Assembly (NCBI RefSeq): GCF_900112375.1
Contig: NZ_FOLS01000019.1
Coordinates: 81,671 to 145,670, forward strand
DNA from: Pseudomonas citronellolis
Lineage (GTDB): Bacteria > Pseudomonadota > Gammaproteobacteria > Pseudomonadales > Pseudomonadaceae
Direction of reading: 5' to 3'
Length of the DNA: 64,000 nucleotides
The notes below the pieces were generated by a model that did not search any database, had not been told where the DNA came from, and was given only the letters and a program-made list of their open reading frames with translations. Within the stretch, counting starts at the first letter, position 1. Every line of letters begins with the position of its first letter. Below are positions 11,569-25,240 of the stretch, piece by piece. The position numbers and the translations under genes were made by a program.

Positions 11569-12303
11569 TCAGCTTTCCATCTGGCCGCCGGCCAGGGCGC
11601 ACAGCTCGATGGAGTCGAGGATGCGCACTTCCTTGCCTTCGGCGGCGATCAGGCCGTTCTGCTGGAAGCGGGTGAACACCCGCGACACGGTTTCCACCGC
11701 CAGGCCCAGGTAGTTGCCGATCTCGTTGCGCGACATCGCCAGGCGGAACTGCTGGGCGGAGAAGCCGCGGGCGCGGAAGCGCGCCGAGAGGTTGACCAGG
11801 AAGGTGGCGATGCGCTCGTCGGCGGTCTTCTTCGACAGCAGCATCATCATCTGCTGGTCGTCGCGGATCTCGCGGCTCATCACCCGCATCAGCTGGCGGC
11901 GCAGCTGCGGCAGTTGCTCGGACAGCTCGTCCAGGCGCTCGAAGGGAATCTCGCAGACCGAGGTGGTCTCCAGGGCCTGGGCCGACACCGGGTAGGCCTC
12001 GGTGTCCATGCCGGACAGGCCAACCAGCTCGCTGGGCAGGTGGAAGCCGGTGATCTGCTCTTCACCGCCGTCGGTGATGCTGAAGGTCTTCAGCGCGCCG
12101 GAACGCACCGCGAACACGGAACCGAAGGCGTCGCCCTGGCGGAACAGGAACTCGCCCTTCTTCAGTGGCCGGCCGCGCTTGACGATTTCGTCGAGGGCGT
12201 CCATGTCGTCGTTGTTCAGCGACAGGGGCAGGCACAGCGGCGCCAGGCTGCAATCCTTGCAATGCGCTTGCGGCAGGGCGCGCACCTTGATGGTTTCGGC
12301 CAT
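11569..12303 (-). CDS. anr: Anaerobic transcription regulator Anr (FNR family)
   Basis: 244 residues, the length of P. aeruginosa Anr and nearly the same sequence. Iron-sulfur ligands: Cys15, Cys18 and Cys24 in [12 protein letters not shown] plus the Cys in [10 protein letters not shown] cyclic-nucleotide-type beta-roll follows ([21 protein letters not shown]), then a dimer helix and a C-terminal helix-turn-helix with the FNR-type recognition helix [13 protein letters not shown]. Under low oxygen the [4Fe-4S] dimer binds TTGAT-N4-ATCAA. Such boxes lie in this window before hemN and cco-2, which it should activate. Confidence 0.98.
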   Translation of the reverse strand: MAETIKVRALPQAHCKDCSLAPLCLPLSLNNDDMDALDEIVKRGRPLKKGEFLFRQGDAFGSVFAVRSGALKTFSITDGGEEQITGFHLPSELVGLSGMDTEAYPVSAQALETTSVCEIPFERLDELSEQLPQLRRQLMRVMSREIRDDQQMMMLLSKKTADERIATFLVNLSARFRARGFSAQQFRLAMSRNEIGNYLGLAVETVSRVFTRFQQNGLIAAEGKEVRILDSIELCALAGGQMES

Positions 12304-12460
12304 GGTTGATCCTTGGGTGGAAAGGCACAAGAAACGCAAGGGTAACGCACCCAAGGGTTCGGCTGCCAGCTTGCCGGATGGATTTCAGAACATTCCGGCG
12401 TTTATTCCGAAACCTTATGTAAAAAGTCCAGATTCGCACTTAATCTCTAAGCATATTCCT

Positions 12461-13843
12461 TCAGATAACCCGCGAGAACCGCTGCAGGTTCTGGTGCGGC
12501 AGGTAATGGTCGAAGAGCATGCACAGGCTGCGCACCAGCAGCCGGCCGGCGGCGGTGACGTCGATGCCGCGCGGGCTCAGCTCGATCAGGCCGTCCTTGG
12601 CGAAGCGCTCCAGCTCGTCCCAGATGTCGGCGAAGTAGCCGTGGAATTCGATGTTGAAGCGTTCCTCGATGCTTTCGAAGTCCAGCTGGAAGTGGCAGAT
12701 CAGCTGCTGGATCACCGCGCGGCGCACGCGGTCGTCGGCATTGCAGTAGAGGCCGCGGCGGGTGGCCAACTGGCCGTTGTCCAGGCTGTTCTGGTAGTCG
12801 TTGATGTCGGCGCTGTTCTGGCAGTAGAGGTCGCCGATCTGGCTGATCGCCGAGACGCCCAGGCCCACCAGGTCGCAATGGCCGTGGGTGGTGTAGCCCT
12901 GGAAGTTGCGTTGCAGGGTGCCGTCTTCCTGGGCGCTGGCCAGTTCGTCGTCGGGCAGGGCGAAGTGGTCCATGCCGATGTAGCGGTAGCCGGCGGCGCT
13001 CAGTTGCTCGATGGTGCGCTGGAGCATTTCCAGTTTCTGCGCGGGGGAGGGCAGGTCCTGGACGTTGATGCGCCGCTGCGGCATGAAGCGCTCGGGCAGG
13101 TGCGCGTAGTTGAACACCGAGAGGCGGTTGGGCTGCAGGCCGATGACCTGCTCGACGGTGCGGGCGAAGCTGTCGGGGTTCTGCTTGGGTAGGCCGTAGA
13201 TCAGGTCGATGTTGATCGAGCGGTACTGCAGGGTGCGCGCCGCGTCCATGATGGCGCGGGTCTCGTCGAAGCTCTGCAGGCGGTTCACCGCCTGCTGCAC
13301 TTCCAGGTCGAAGTCCTGCACGCCGACGCTGACGCGGTTGAAGCCCAGCTCGCGGAGCAGGCCCATGGTCGACCAGTCGGCCTCGCGCGGGTCGATCTCG
13401 ATGCCGTAGTCGCCGGAGTCGTCCTCCATCAGGTTCAGGTTGGCGCGCAGCTGGCCCATGAGTTCGCGCAGCTGGCCGGGGCTGAGGAAGGTGGGGGTGC
13501 CGCCGCCGAAGTGCAGCTGTTCCACGCACTGGTCCTTGCCCAGGTGGCGGCTGACGATCTCGATTTCGTGGATCAGCCGGGCGAGGTAGGGCGCGCTGCG
13601 CCCGCGGTCCTTGGTGATGACCTTGTTGCAGGCGCAGTAGTAGCAGATGTTGGCGCAGAACGGGATGTGCACGTAGAGCGACAGCGGCCGATCGGCCTTC
13701 TGGCTGTTGCGCAGGGCATGCAGCATGTCGAAGGGGCCCACGCCTTCGTGGAACTGCACGGCGGTGGGATAGGAGGTATAGCGCGGGCCGGACAGATCGT
13801 AGCGACGGATCAGATCTGTGTCCCAGCGGATATTGTCGAGCAT
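12461..13843 (-). CDS. hemN: Oxygen-independent coproporphyrinogen III oxidase (radical SAM)
   Basis: 460 residues. The radical-SAM cluster motif is Cys63, Cys67, Cys70 (with Cys72) in PFCANICYYCAC; GGGTPTFL and the GVQDFD stretch contact S-adenosylmethionine. It converts coproporphyrinogen III to protoporphyrinogen IX without oxygen, feeding haem to the cbb3 oxidases and other anaerobic haem proteins. A consensus Anr box lies 64 bases upstream of the ATG. Anr is the next gene downstream on the same strand, separated by 157 bases that should hold the anr promoter. Confidence 0.97.
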   Translation of the reverse strand: MLDNIRWDTDLIRRYDLSGPRYTSYPTAVQFHEGVGPFDMLHALRNSQKADRPLSLYVHIPFCANICYYCACNKVITKDRGRSAPYLARLIHEIEIVSRHLGKDQCVEQLHFGGGTPTFLSPGQLRELMGQLRANLNLMEDDSGDYGIEIDPREADWSTMGLLRELGFNRVSVGVQDFDLEVQQAVNRLQSFDETRAIMDAARTLQYRSINIDLIYGLPKQNPDSFARTVEQVIGLQPNRLSVFNYAHLPERFMPQRRINVQDLPSPAQKLEMLQRTIEQLSAAGYRYIGMDHFALPDDELASAQEDGTLQRNFQGYTTHGHCDLVGLGVSAISQIGDLYCQNSADINDYQNSLDNGQLATRRGLYCNADDRVRRAVIQQLICHFQLDFESIEERFNIEFHGYFADIWDELERFAKDGLIELSPRGIDVTAAGRLLVRSLCMLFDHYLPHQNLQRFSRVI

Positions 13844-13906
13844 GCCGCAGTCCCCGAATCAGGCGAGCTTTTCGGCGCAGTCTAGGGAGACTGTGGGAAA
13901 AGCCTC

Positions 13907-13920
13907 TTGACCTGCATCAA
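13907..13920. promoter_or_regulatory. Anr/Dnr box upstream of hemN
   Basis: TTGACCTGCATCAA fits TTGAT-N4-ATCAA with one mismatch. Its centre is about 70 bases before the hemN ATG, consistent with activation from around -41.5 of a promoter with a short leader. hemN is a known Anr/Dnr target in P. aeruginosa. Confidence 0.8.
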
Positions 13921-14007
13921 GCGGTCGCAGGGGGTACCTCGTTGGAGGGGGCTTGCTGGTGGGAGGTGGTGTCGGGGTTGGTTCTGGAGTTGGGGTGGAG
14001 TCCGTGA

Positions 14008-14236
14008 CCCTCTCCCCAGCCCTCGGCTGCGCGCCCCGCCCTGAAGGGAGAGGGGGGCTTGTCCGTGCCGAGAAAGGTGATGGTTTCCACCGGCAGCCAC
14101 TGCGCTAGCCGGCTAACGCCATAACATCAAACCCTGCCCAACGGTCCCCTCTCCCTTCAGGGAGAGGGTTAGGGAGAGGGCGCTCTTCGGGCGAGGCACC
14201 AAGGTGAAGCCCGTTCGCGAGCAAGCTCGCTCCTAC
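14008..14236. repeat. Intergenic repeat block upstream of hemN
   Basis: Contains an inverted pair of CCCTCTCCC-type arms (14008-14056 and 14145-14180) around a spacer that resembles the ones at 3,960 and 27,610, followed by TTCGCGAGCAAGCTCGCTCC (14211-14236). It fills most of the 408-base gap between the TauE/SafE gene and hemN. No gene is visible. Confidence 0.8.
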
Positions 14237-14251
14237 GAAAAGCGCGGGGCT

Positions 14252-14944
14252 TCAGTGCATCGCGTGGCCCATCAGCCACGCCTGGTGCGGGCCGGGCAGG
14301 GTCCACAGGCCGAAGAGGATCACCAGCAGGCCGCCGGCCATGCGCACGCTGCGCTTGCGCAGCAGCGCCGTGATGCGTTCGGCGGCCAGCCCGGTGGCCA
14401 GCAGCACCGGCCAGGTGCCCAGGCCGAAGGCCAGCATCAGCAGCGCGCTTTCCAGCGCCGAGCCCTGGCTGCTGGTCCACAGCAGGGTGCTGTAGACCAG
14501 GCCGCAGGGCAGCCAGCCCCAGAGCGCGCCGAGCAGCAGCGCGCGCGGCACGCTGGCCACCGGCAGCAGGCGGCTGGCGAAGGGCTGGATGTATTTCCAC
14601 AGGCCGCGGCCGAGGGCCTCGATGCGCGTCAGGCCGCTCCACCAGCCGGCCAGGTACAAGCCCATGGCGACCAGCAGCAACCCGGCGACCACGCGCAGCA
14701 CCGAGGCGAAAGGGGTGCTGGCGATGGCCCAGCCGGCCAGGCCCAGCAGCAGGCCGGCGGCGGCGTAGCTGAGGATGCGCCCGAGGTTGTAGGCCAGCAG
14801 CAGCTGCAGGCGGCGCCCGCGCTGTTCCGCTGGAATGGCCAGGGTCAGCGCGCCCATCAGGCCGCCGCACATGCCCAGGCAGTGGCCGCCGCCGAGCAGG
14901 CCGAGGATCAGCGCGGACGCCAGCATGGGCGCCAGCTCAAGCAT
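14252..14944 (-). CDS. Sulfite exporter TauE/SafE-family membrane protein
   Basis: 230 residues with about six membrane segments. The first contains GGGHCLGMCGGLMGAL, and a matching GWLPCGLVYSTLL occurs in the second half, a pseudo-repeat seen in DsbD_2/TauE-like proteins next to cco genes. The paired Cys and His suggest metal (copper) or thiol handling linked to oxidase assembly, which would fit its place at the end of the ccoG-H-I-S group; this is inference. It overlaps ccoS by 8 bases, so it is probably translated with it. Confidence 0.85.
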   Translation of the reverse strand: MLELAPMLASALILGLLGGGHCLGMCGGLMGALTLAIPAEQRGRRLQLLLAYNLGRILSYAAAGLLLGLAGWAIASTPFASVLRVVAGLLLVAMGLYLAGWWSGLTRIEALGRGLWKYIQPFASRLLPVASVPRALLLGALWGWLPCGLVYSTLLWTSSQGSALESALLMLAFGLGTWPVLLATGLAAERITALLRKRSVRMAGGLLVILFGLWTLPGPHQAWLMGHAMH

Positions 14945-15164
14945 CGCGCGAGTCCTTGTCCCGGGCTTCGGCCTGCGTGTCCCTGGCGCCTTCGGCCTCG
15001 TCGATGCCGGCCTGGTGCTTGGGGTCCTCGTCGTCGAACAGGATGCTGTGGGCCGGGCCGTCCATGTCGTCGTACTGGCCGCTGTTCACCGCCCAGAAAA
15101 AGATCCAGACGGCGATGGCGACGATGATCAGCGCCACCGGGATCATTACGTAGAGAGCGGGCAT
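14937..15164 (-). CDS. ccoS: cbb3 oxidase maturation protein CcoS
   Basis: 75 residues: one N-terminal membrane helix (LYVMIPVALIIVAIAVWIFF), then the family motif WAVNSGQYDDMDGPAHSILF and a charged, acidic tail. CcoS is needed for inserting haem and copper into CcoN. It lies 30 bases downstream of ccoI and overlaps the next gene. Confidence 0.94.
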   Translation of the reverse strand: MPALYVMIPVALIIVAIAVWIFFWAVNSGQYDDMDGPAHSILFDDEDPKHQAGIDEAEGARDTQAEARDKDSRDA

Positions 15165-15194
15165 ATCGACTCCGTTGAAAAGGCCTGCGCGCCT

Positions 15195-17647
<2,453 letters not shown>

Positions 17648-17651
<4 letters not shown>

Positions 17652-18184
17652 GGGCGCTGGACTTCATCCCCCTTGAGGGGTTCGTCGCCGAGGAGGATCT
17701 CGCCGTCGGCGATGAGCTTCTCTTCTTCGAACAGGCGCCAGGCCTTGCCGTCCTGTTCGCCGAGCAGTTCGACGAAGCGGCGCCCTTCGACGGCGCTGTC
17801 CAGGCGGCCGGTGTAGCGGCCCGGTTCGTTGGCCGGCAGCAGGGCGACGTGGCGGTCCTGGGATTCCAGGGTGGGGGAGATCAGGTTGAGGGTCAGCTGC
17901 GCCGGCTGGCTGTCGCCCTTCAGGCGTACCTCGACCTCGCCGGTGAGCTTGTCCAGGCGCACCTGGGCCTGCATGTGCAGTTGCTGGGCCAGGTGCTCGC
18001 GGTCCAGCGAGCGGTTGATGCCCTTGCCGGCCTCGTAGTAGTTGTCGTTGACCAGGGTGTCCTGGTTCTCCACGGCGATACGCACCATCGTCAGGCTGAG
18101 GAACACCGATGTGGCGAGCATGCCGATGAGGATCCAGGGCCAGAGGTGCTTGTACCAGGGTTGTTGGGCGGGCGCCGACTGCAT
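17648..18184 (-). CDS. ccoH: cbb3 oxidase assembly protein CcoH (FixH)
   Basis: 178 residues: one N-terminal membrane helix (WILIGMLATSVFLSLTMV) and a periplasmic FixH domain including VNDNYYEAGKGINRSLDRE. CcoH binds the cbb3 complex during assembly and stabilises it. It sits between ccoG and ccoI, overlapping the ATPase start by four bases. A GC-rich hairpin without T tract (18285-18307) separates it from ccoG. Confidence 0.93.
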
Positions 18185-18327
18185 GGGTTTTCTCTCTCGT
18201 GGTCCGCGGGGCGGAAGCGGCCTGCCCGAGGGGTGGGCGGCGCGCCTGGGTGGGGCGGATTCTACGTGCTCCGCGTGCCGCTGGCATCCCGCCGCGGGGG
18301 CGGGATGCGTTGCGGTTCAGCCGGGGT

Positions 18328-19743
<1,416 letters not shown>

Positions 19744-19904
19744 CAGTGCGTACCACGGCAGTGGGAGGGCGCCCTGTCGATACATGCCGAAAGGGTCAGG
19801 ATATGGCTGCACGCCTAAACATGATACGACTTGGCCCGGTGTGCAACGGTGCGACCGTTGGTCGCGTCAGAATATTCGGAAGATTTTTCGTCCCCCGAAA
19901 TAGA

Positions 19905-19930
19905 GCGGCGCCGGTAGGAACCGGCGCCGC
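19905..19930 (-). terminator. Terminator of the cco-1 operon
   Basis: GCGGCGCCGG (19905-19914) and CCGGCGCCGC (19921-19930) form a perfect 10-bp stem with a six-base loop, 29 bases beyond the ccoP-1 stop. On the minus strand it is followed by TCTATTTC, a short T-rich tract. Confidence 0.7.
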
Positions 19931-19959
19931 TGGGTGTTGCGAGGGGAGGGCGGAAGCGC

Positions 19960-20931
19960 TTATTCGCTCTTCTGCGCATCACCCTGGGACAGGCTGTACA
20001 CGTAGGCGGCCAGCAGGTGCACCTGGTCGCCGCCGAGGCGCTCCAGCTGGGCCGGCATCTGGCCCTGGCGGCCGTAGCGGATGGTCTGCTGCAGCTGGGA
20101 GAAGCTCGAGCCGTAGATGAAGGCGGCCGGGTGCGTCAGGTTGGGCGCGCCCATGGCGGCGGTGCCCTTGCCTTCCGGACCGTGGCAGGCGACGCAGGTG
20201 GTGGCGAAGATATTGCCGCCGTTGGCGACCTGCTCGTCGGTCACGCCTTCGGGCAGCTTGCGGCCGTCCAGCTTGCTGGTGACGAAGGCGGCCACGTCAT
20301 GCACGCCCTGGTCGCCCAGGACTTCGCCCCAGGCCGGCATGGCGGCGTGACGGCCACCCTTGATGGTGGTCTCGATGTCCGCGGTGGCACCGCCCCAGCG
20401 CCAGTCCTGGTCGGTCAGGTTGGGGAAGCCGTAGGCGCCCTTGGCGTCGGAGCCGTGGCAGACCGAGCAGTTGGAGGCGAACAGGCGGCCGCCCATCTTC
20501 AGCGCCAGCGGGTCCTTGGCCACATCTTCGATGGGCATGGCGGCGAATTTGGCGAAGATCGGCCCATATTTCTCGTCGGCCTTGGCCATTTCCTTCTCCC
20601 ACTGGTGCACGCCGGTCCAACCCGGCTGACCATTGGCGAAGGGCTTGCCGTCGCTGACTTCCTGGTAGCCCGGCAGCAGGCCTTTCCAGTTGCCCAGGCC
20701 CGGGTACAGGACCAGGTAGCCCAGGGCGAAGATGAAGGTGGCGACGAACAGCATGAACCACCACTTCGGCAGCGGGTTGTCGTACTCCTCGATGCCGTCG
20801 AAGGAGTGGCCGACGGTTTCGTCGGTGGCTTCGCTGCGCTGGCCGCGGCGGGTGGCGAACAGCAGCCAGGCCAGGGCGAAGATGGTGCCCAGGGTAAGTA
20901 CGGTGACGTACAGACTCCAGAAGGTTGTCAT
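19960..20931 (-). CDS. ccoP: cbb3 oxidase subunit III, di-haem CcoP (cco-1)
   Basis: 323 residues with two N-terminal membrane helices (about 5-26 and 57-77) flanking [14 protein letters not shown], and a periplasmic part with two c-type haem sites, Cys155-Cys158-His159 (CSVCH) and Cys246-Cys249-His250 (CVACH). It passes electrons from the cytochrome bc1 pathway to CcoO. Compared with the cco-2 copy it has about 12 extra residues after LLPGY (positions 90-105). Last gene of cco-1, overlapping ccoQ by four bases. Confidence 0.97.
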   Translation of the reverse strand: MTTFWSLYVTVLTLGTIFALAWLLFATRRGQRSEATDETVGHSFDGIEEYDNPLPKWWFMLFVATFIFALGYLVLYPGLGNWKGLLPGYQEVSDGKPFANGQPGWTGVHQWEKEMAKADEKYGPIFAKFAAMPIEDVAKDPLALKMGGRLFASNCSVCHGSDAKGAYGFPNLTDQDWRWGGATADIETTIKGGRHAAMPAWGEVLGDQGVHDVAAFVTSKLDGRKLPEGVTDEQVANGGNIFATTCVACHGPEGKGTAAMGAPNLTHPAAFIYGSSFSQLQQTIRYGRQGQMPAQLERLGGDQVHLLAAYVYSLSQGDAQKSE

Positions 20932-21119
20932 TCTTTGTTGCTCCTAGAAGCTTGTTCTTTCTCGACGTGCTTCATGGCTGCCGGGTCGTCCGCGAAGGGC
21001 AGCAGGGCGTCGTCGTCGAAGCGCTGCTTGCGCTTGCCGCTGTAGGCCCAGAGCAGTACGCCGATGAAGGCGACCATCACTACGACGGTGCCGAGGCCGC
21101 GAATCGTCCCGATATCCAT
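20928..21119 (-). CDS. ccoQ: cbb3 oxidase subunit CcoQ (cco-1)
   Basis: 63 residues: a single membrane helix ([20 protein letters not shown]) and the FixQ-type tail [17 protein letters not shown]. CcoQ stabilises the cbb3 complex, chiefly the CcoP association. Stop overlaps the ccoP ATG (ATGA-type coupling). Confidence 0.95.
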   Translation of the reverse strand: MDIGTIRGLGTVVVMVAFIGVLLWAYSGKRKQRFDDDALLPFADDPAAMKHVEKEQASRSNKE

Positions 21120-21125
21120 CTGCTG

Positions 21126-21734
21126 TCACCGTTTGCTCTTGATGATGGTGCCCAGGCCCTGCAGGTAGGCCACCAGGGCGTCCATCTCGGTCTTGCCTTT
21201 CACGGCATCGCGAGCACCGGCGATGTCTTCGTCGGTGTAGGGCACGCCGAGGGTGCGCATGGCCTGCAGCTTGCCTTCGATGTCCTTGCCGTCGAGCTTG
21301 TTCTCGACCAGCCAGGGGTAGGCCGGCATTTTCGACTCCGGCACCACGTTGCGCGGGTTGTACAGGTGCGCGCGGTGCCAGTCGTCGGAGTAGCGGCCGC
21401 CGACGCGGGCCAGGTCCGGGCCGGTACGCTTGGAGCCCCACAGGAAGGGGTGATCCCAGACGCTCTCGCCGGCGACGGAGTAGTGGCCGTAGCGCTCGGT
21501 CTCGGCGCGGAACGGGCGGATCATCTGCGAGTGGCAGCCGACGCAGCCTTCGCGGATATAGATGTCACGGCCTTCGAGCTCCAGCGCGGTGCGAGGCTTC
21601 ATGCCTTCCACCGGCTTGTTGGTCACGTCCTGGAAGAACAGCGGGACGATCTGCGTCAGGCCGCCGATGCTCACGGCGATGACCATGAAGAAGGCCAGCA
21701 GGCCGATGTTCTTCTCGACTGCTTCGTGCTTCAT
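21126..21734 (-). CDS. ccoO: cbb3 oxidase subunit II, mono-haem CcoO (cco-1)
   Basis: 202 residues. One N-terminal membrane helix, then a periplasmic cytochrome c with Cys64-Cys67-His68 (GCVGCHSQM) and methionine in [10 protein letters not shown] as likely sixth ligand. The start at 21734 shares its A with the ccoN stop (TGATG), matching the cco-2 copy; one in-frame ATG earlier (21737) is possible. Confidence 0.96.
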   Translation of the reverse strand: MKHEAVEKNIGLLAFFMVIAVSIGGLTQIVPLFFQDVTNKPVEGMKPRTALELEGRDIYIREGCVGCHSQMIRPFRAETERYGHYSVAGESVWDHPFLWGSKRTGPDLARVGGRYSDDWHRAHLYNPRNVVPESKMPAYPWLVENKLDGKDIEGKLQAMRTLGVPYTDEDIAGARDAVKGKTEMDALVAYLQGLGTIIKSKR

Positions 21735-23176
21735 CAATGAGCTCCTACGGCGGGAATGCGGGCAGCGGCATCGACTTCAGCAGCGTTGTAGCCACGCACG
21801 GTACGGAAGGTGTTGTAGGCCATCAGCAGCATGCCGAAGGCGAAGAAGAAGCCGCCCAGCGCACGGACCATGAAGCCCGGGTGGCTGGCCTGCAGCGCTT
21901 CCACGAAGGAGTAGGTGAGGGTGCCGTCGGTGTTCACCGCGCGCCACATCAGGCCCTGGGTGATGCCGTTGACCCACATCGAGGCGATGTAGAGCACGGT
22001 GCCGATGGTGGCGAGCCAGAAGTGCGCGTTGATCAGGCCGGTGCTGTGCATCTGCTCGCGGCCGAACACTTTCGGGATCATGTGGTACAGCGAGCCGATG
22101 GAGATCATCGCCACCCAGCCGAGGGCGCCGGCGTGCACGTGGCCGATGGTCCAGTCGGTGTAGTGGGACAGCGAGTTCACCGTCTTGATGGCCATCATCG
22201 GGCCTTCGAAGGTGGACATGCCGTAGAAGGCCAGGGACACCACCAGGAAGCGCAGGATGGGGTCGGTGCGCAGCTTATGCCAGGCGCCGGAGAGGGTCAT
22301 CATGCCGTTGATCATGCCGCCCCAGCTCGGGGCCAGGAGGATCAGCGACATCACCATGCCCAGGGACTGCGCCCAGTCCGGCAGCGCGGTGTAGTGCAGG
22401 TGGTGCGGACCGGCCCAGATGTACAGGGTGATCAGCGCCCAGAAGTGGACGATGGACAGGCGGTAGGAGTAGACCGGGCGCTCGGCCTGCTTGGGCACGA
22501 AGTAGTACATCATGCCGAGGAAGCCGGTGGTCAGGAAGAAGCCCACGGCGTTGTGGCCGTACCACCACTGGACCATGGCGTCGGTGGCGCCGGCGTAGAT
22601 GGAGTAGGACTTGAACCAGCCGACCGGGATCTCCAGGTTGTTGACGATGTGCAGCATCGCGGTCACCAGGATGAAGCCGCCGTAGAACCAGTTGCCCACG
22701 TAGATGTGCTTGGTCTGGCGCTTGACGATGGTGCCGAAGAACACCACGGCGTAGGTGACCCAGACGATGGCGATCAGGATGTCGATCGGCCATTCCAGCT
22801 CGGCGTACTCCTTGGAGGAGGTGTAGCCCAGCGGCAGGGTGATGCCGGCCAGCACGATCACTGCCTGCCAGCCCCAGAAGGTGAAGGCGGCGAGGCTATC
22901 GGAGATCAGGCGGGTCTGGCAGGTGCGTTGCACCACGTAGTAGGAGGTTGCGAACAGAGCACAGCCGCCGAAGGCGAAGATCACCAGGTTGGTGTGCAAC
23001 GGGCGAAGTCGCCCGAAACTCGTCCACGGCAGGCCGAAGTTCAACTCGGGCCATACCAACTGTGAGGCGATGAAAACCCCCATCCCCATTCCTAGTATCC
23101 CCCAGACCACCGTCATGATGGCGAACTGGCGGATTACCTTATAGTTATAAGCAGTCGGACTGATTGCTGTGCTCAT
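21734..23176 (-). CDS. ccoN: cbb3 oxidase catalytic subunit I, CcoN (cco-1)
   Basis: 480 residues with about twelve membrane helices. It holds the low-spin haem b and the haem b3-CuB site; histidines in [38 protein letters not shown] and [12 protein letters not shown] are the expected ligands. It reduces oxygen to water and pumps protons. It is nearly identical along most of its length to the cco-2 copy at 25,240. In P. aeruginosa cco-1 is the constitutively used oxidase; here its upstream region has no perfect Anr box. Confidence 0.97.
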   Translation of the reverse strand: MSTAISPTAYNYKVIRQFAIMTVVWGILGMGMGVFIASQLVWPELNFGLPWTSFGRLRPLHTNLVIFAFGGCALFATSYYVVQRTCQTRLISDSLAAFTFWGWQAVIVLAGITLPLGYTSSKEYAELEWPIDILIAIVWVTYAVVFFGTIVKRQTKHIYVGNWFYGGFILVTAMLHIVNNLEIPVGWFKSYSIYAGATDAMVQWWYGHNAVGFFLTTGFLGMMYYFVPKQAERPVYSYRLSIVHFWALITLYIWAGPHHLHYTALPDWAQSLGMVMSLILLAPSWGGMINGMMTLSGAWHKLRTDPILRFLVVSLAFYGMSTFEGPMMAIKTVNSLSHYTDWTIGHVHAGALGWVAMISIGSLYHMIPKVFGREQMHSTGLINAHFWLATIGTVLYIASMWVNGITQGLMWRAVNTDGTLTYSFVEALQASHPGFMVRALGGFFFAFGMLLMAYNTFRTVRGYNAAEVDAAARIPAVGAH

Positions 23177-23508
23177 TCTAAGGTTCCACGGTTTTTTTGC
23201 TATTTAGGGACAAAAAACGGCGGCAAGTATGTAGAAAGCCAGTAGGCAATGCAACGCGCCGGAATAAGCCCCGGAGCCGCTGCGCATGCTGCTTTGAAGG
23301 CATTTCTGCCAATGTTTTTCTGGCTTTCTATCGGCGTGGAAACCCTGATAAGCGTAGGGATTCCCCCAATTACTGCCGACTCACGGATGGAATGAGCTTA
23401 GTCTTGATCTAGAGCAGTGTGAAGGAATGGCGCGCGCGAGGTGCGACACTTGGTCGCGTAACTGCGCGGAAGTTGCTCGCGCCCGGGCGGGCGCGAGCGG
23501 AGGGTGGA
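23177..23508. promoter_or_regulatory. Promoter region of cco-1 and end of cco-2
   Basis: 332 bases without a credible gene. It should hold the cco-1 promoter. The only FNR-like element is TTGATCTAGAGCAG (about 23404-23417), a good left half with a poor right half, unlike the perfect box of cco-2. The part nearest ccoP-2 contains a 10-bp GC hairpin (see 23475-23498). A 71-codon frame on the plus strand (23197-23412) looks like chance. Confidence 0.5.
23475..23498 (-). terminator. Hairpin after ccoP of cco-2
   Basis: GCTCGCGCCC / GGGCGCGAGC with a four-base loop, 11 bases beyond the ccoP-2 stop. There is no T tract, so it may be an mRNA 3'-end stabiliser or a weak terminator. Confidence 0.5.
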
Positions 23509-24438
23509 TCAGTTGGCGTTTTCCGGACGGGAAATGTTGTAGATGTAGGCGGCCAGGACGTGGACCTTGTCCTTGCCCAGGTAGGCTTCCTGCGCCGGCA
23601 TCTGGCCCTGGCGGCCATGGCGGATGGTCTGCTGCAGCTGGGCGAAGCCCGAGCCGTAGATGAACGCACCCGGATGGGTCAGGTCCGGCGCGCCCAGGGC
23701 GGCGGTGCCCTTGCCTTCCGGGCCGTGGCAGGCGACGCAGGTGGTGGCGAAGAGTTTCTCGCCATTGGCCACCTGGGCATCGGTCACGCCTTCGGGCAGC
23801 TTGCGGCCGTCCAGCTTGGTGGTGACGAACGCGGCCACGTCATGCACGCCCTGGTCGCCCAGCACCTCGCCCCAGGCCGGCATCACCGCGTGGCGGCCGC
23901 CGAGGATGGTGGTCTGGATGGTTTGCGCGTCGCCGCCCCAGCGCCAGTCCTGGTCGGTCAGGTTGGGGAAGCCCATGGCGCCCTTGGCGTCGGAGCCGTG
24001 GCAGATCGAGCAGTAGGTGGCGAACAGGCGTTCGCCGGTCTTCATGGCCTGCGCGTCCTTGGCCACGTCTTCGACGGACATGGCCGAGTACTTGGCGAAG
24101 ATCGGCGCGTATTTCTCGTCGGCCAGGGCCTGCTCGCGTTCCAGCTGCTTGACCTGGGTCCAGCCGCCGTCGTAGCCGGGCAGCACGCCTTTCCAGTTGC
24201 CCAGGCCCGGGTACAGGGCCAGGTAGCCGACGGCGAAGACGATGGTGCCCACGAACAGCAGGAACCACCAGCGCGGCAGCGGGTTGTCGTATTCCTCGAT
24301 ACCGTCGAAGGAGTGCCCCATGGTCTGGTCGGTGGCGCCCTTGGTCTCGCCGCTGCGGGTGGCGAAGACCAGCCATAGCAGGGCGATCAGCGATCCGACG
24401 GTCAGTACGGTGATGTACAGACTCCAGAAGGTAGTCAT
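23509..24438 (-). CDS. ccoP: cbb3 oxidase subunit III, di-haem CcoP (cco-2)
   Basis: 309 residues with the same plan as the cco-1 copy: two membrane helices around [14 protein letters not shown], then haem motifs CSICH and CVACH (near residues 143 and 234). The linker after VLPGY is about 12 residues shorter and the C-terminus differs (SRPENAN). Last gene of cco-2, overlapping ccoQ-2 by four bases. Confidence 0.97.
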   Translation of the reverse strand: MTTFWSLYITVLTVGSLIALLWLVFATRSGETKGATDQTMGHSFDGIEEYDNPLPRWWFLLFVGTIVFAVGYLALYPGLGNWKGVLPGYDGGWTQVKQLEREQALADEKYAPIFAKYSAMSVEDVAKDAQAMKTGERLFATYCSICHGSDAKGAMGFPNLTDQDWRWGGDAQTIQTTILGGRHAVMPAWGEVLGDQGVHDVAAFVTTKLDGRKLPEGVTDAQVANGEKLFATTCVACHGPEGKGTAALGAPDLTHPGAFIYGSGFAQLQQTIRHGRQGQMPAQEAYLGKDKVHVLAAYIYNISRPENAN

Positions 24439-24626
24439 GCTTTGTTGCTCCCAGAAGCTTGTTCATGCTCGGCGTGGCGCAGAGCCTGCGGATCGTCGGC
24501 GAAGGGCAGCAGGGCGTCGGCGTCGAAGCGTTGCTTGCGCTTGCCGCTGTAGGCCCAGAGGGTGACGCCGATGAAGGCGAGCATCACCACGACGGTGCCG
24601 AGGCCGCGGATGGTTCCGATGTCCAT
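24435..24626 (-). CDS. ccoQ: cbb3 oxidase subunit CcoQ (cco-2)
   Basis: 63 residues starting [15 protein letters not shown], matching CcoQ of cco-1 in length and helix. An ATG six bases earlier (24632) would add Met-Ala and overlap the ccoO stop as TGATG; either may be used. The single membrane helix is followed by a [18 protein letters not shown] tail. Confidence 0.94.
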   Translation of the reverse strand: MDIGTIRGLGTVVVMLAFIGVTLWAYSGKRKQRFDADALLPFADDPQALRHAEHEQASGSNKA

Positions 24627-24631
24627 GGCCA

Positions 24632-25240
24632 TCACCGCTTGTTCTTGATCGCTGTGCCCAGGCCTTGCAGGTAGGCCACCACGGCGTCCATCTCGGTCTT
24701 GCCCTGGATGCTCTCGCGGGCGCCGGCGATGTCCTCGTCGGTGTAGGGCACGCCGAGGGTGCGCATGGCCTTGAGCTTGCCTTCGATGTCCTTGCCGTCG
24801 AGCTTGTTCTCGACCAGCCAGGGGTAGGCCGGCATCTTCGACTCGGGCACCACGTTGCGCGGGTTGTACAGGTGCGCGCGGTGCCAGTCGTCGGAGTAGC
24901 GGCCGCCGACGCGGGCCAGGTCCGGACCGGTACGCTTGGAGCCCCACAGGAAGGGGTGGTCCCAGACGCTCTCGCCGGCCACGGAGTAGTGGCCGTAGCG
25001 CTCGGTCTCGGCGCGGAACGGACGGATCATCTGCGAGTGGCAGCCGACGCAGCCCTCGCGGATGTAGATGTCACGGCCTTCCAGTTGCAGGGCGGTGTAG
25101 GGCTTCATGCCTTCCACCGGGGTGTTGGTCACGTCCTGGAAGAACAGCGGGACGATCTGCGTCAGGCCGCCGATGCTCACGGCCACGGCCATGCACAGGG
25201 CCAGCAGGCCGACGTTCTTCTCGAGTACTTCGTGTTTCAT
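24632..25240 (-). CDS. ccoO: cbb3 oxidase subunit II, mono-haem CcoO (cco-2)
   Basis: 202 residues, very close to the cco-1 copy: N-terminal helix, GCVGCHSQM haem site at residues 63-71, and [10 protein letters not shown]. Differences concentrate in the first 50 residues and the last 25. The ATG shares one base with the ccoN-2 stop. Confidence 0.97.
   Translation of the reverse strand: MKHEVLEKNVGLLALCMAVAVSIGGLTQIVPLFFQDVTNTPVEGMKPYTALQLEGRDIYIREGCVGCHSQMIRPFRAETERYGHYSVAGESVWDHPFLWGSKRTGPDLARVGGRYSDDWHRAHLYNPRNVVPESKMPAYPWLVENKLDGKDIEGKLKAMRTLGVPYTDEDIAGARESIQGKTEMDAVVAYLQGLGTAIKNKR

Noticed and set aside
18285..18307. CATCCCGCC/GGCGGGATG hairpin between ccoG and ccoH as a terminator
   Set aside because: Stem is good but no T tract follows on the minus strand, so it is only noted under ccoH.
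23197..23412. 71-codon plus-strand frame in the cco-1 promoter region
   Set aside because: Basic, Cys-rich, no family resemblance, no ribosome site; lies where regulatory DNA is expected.
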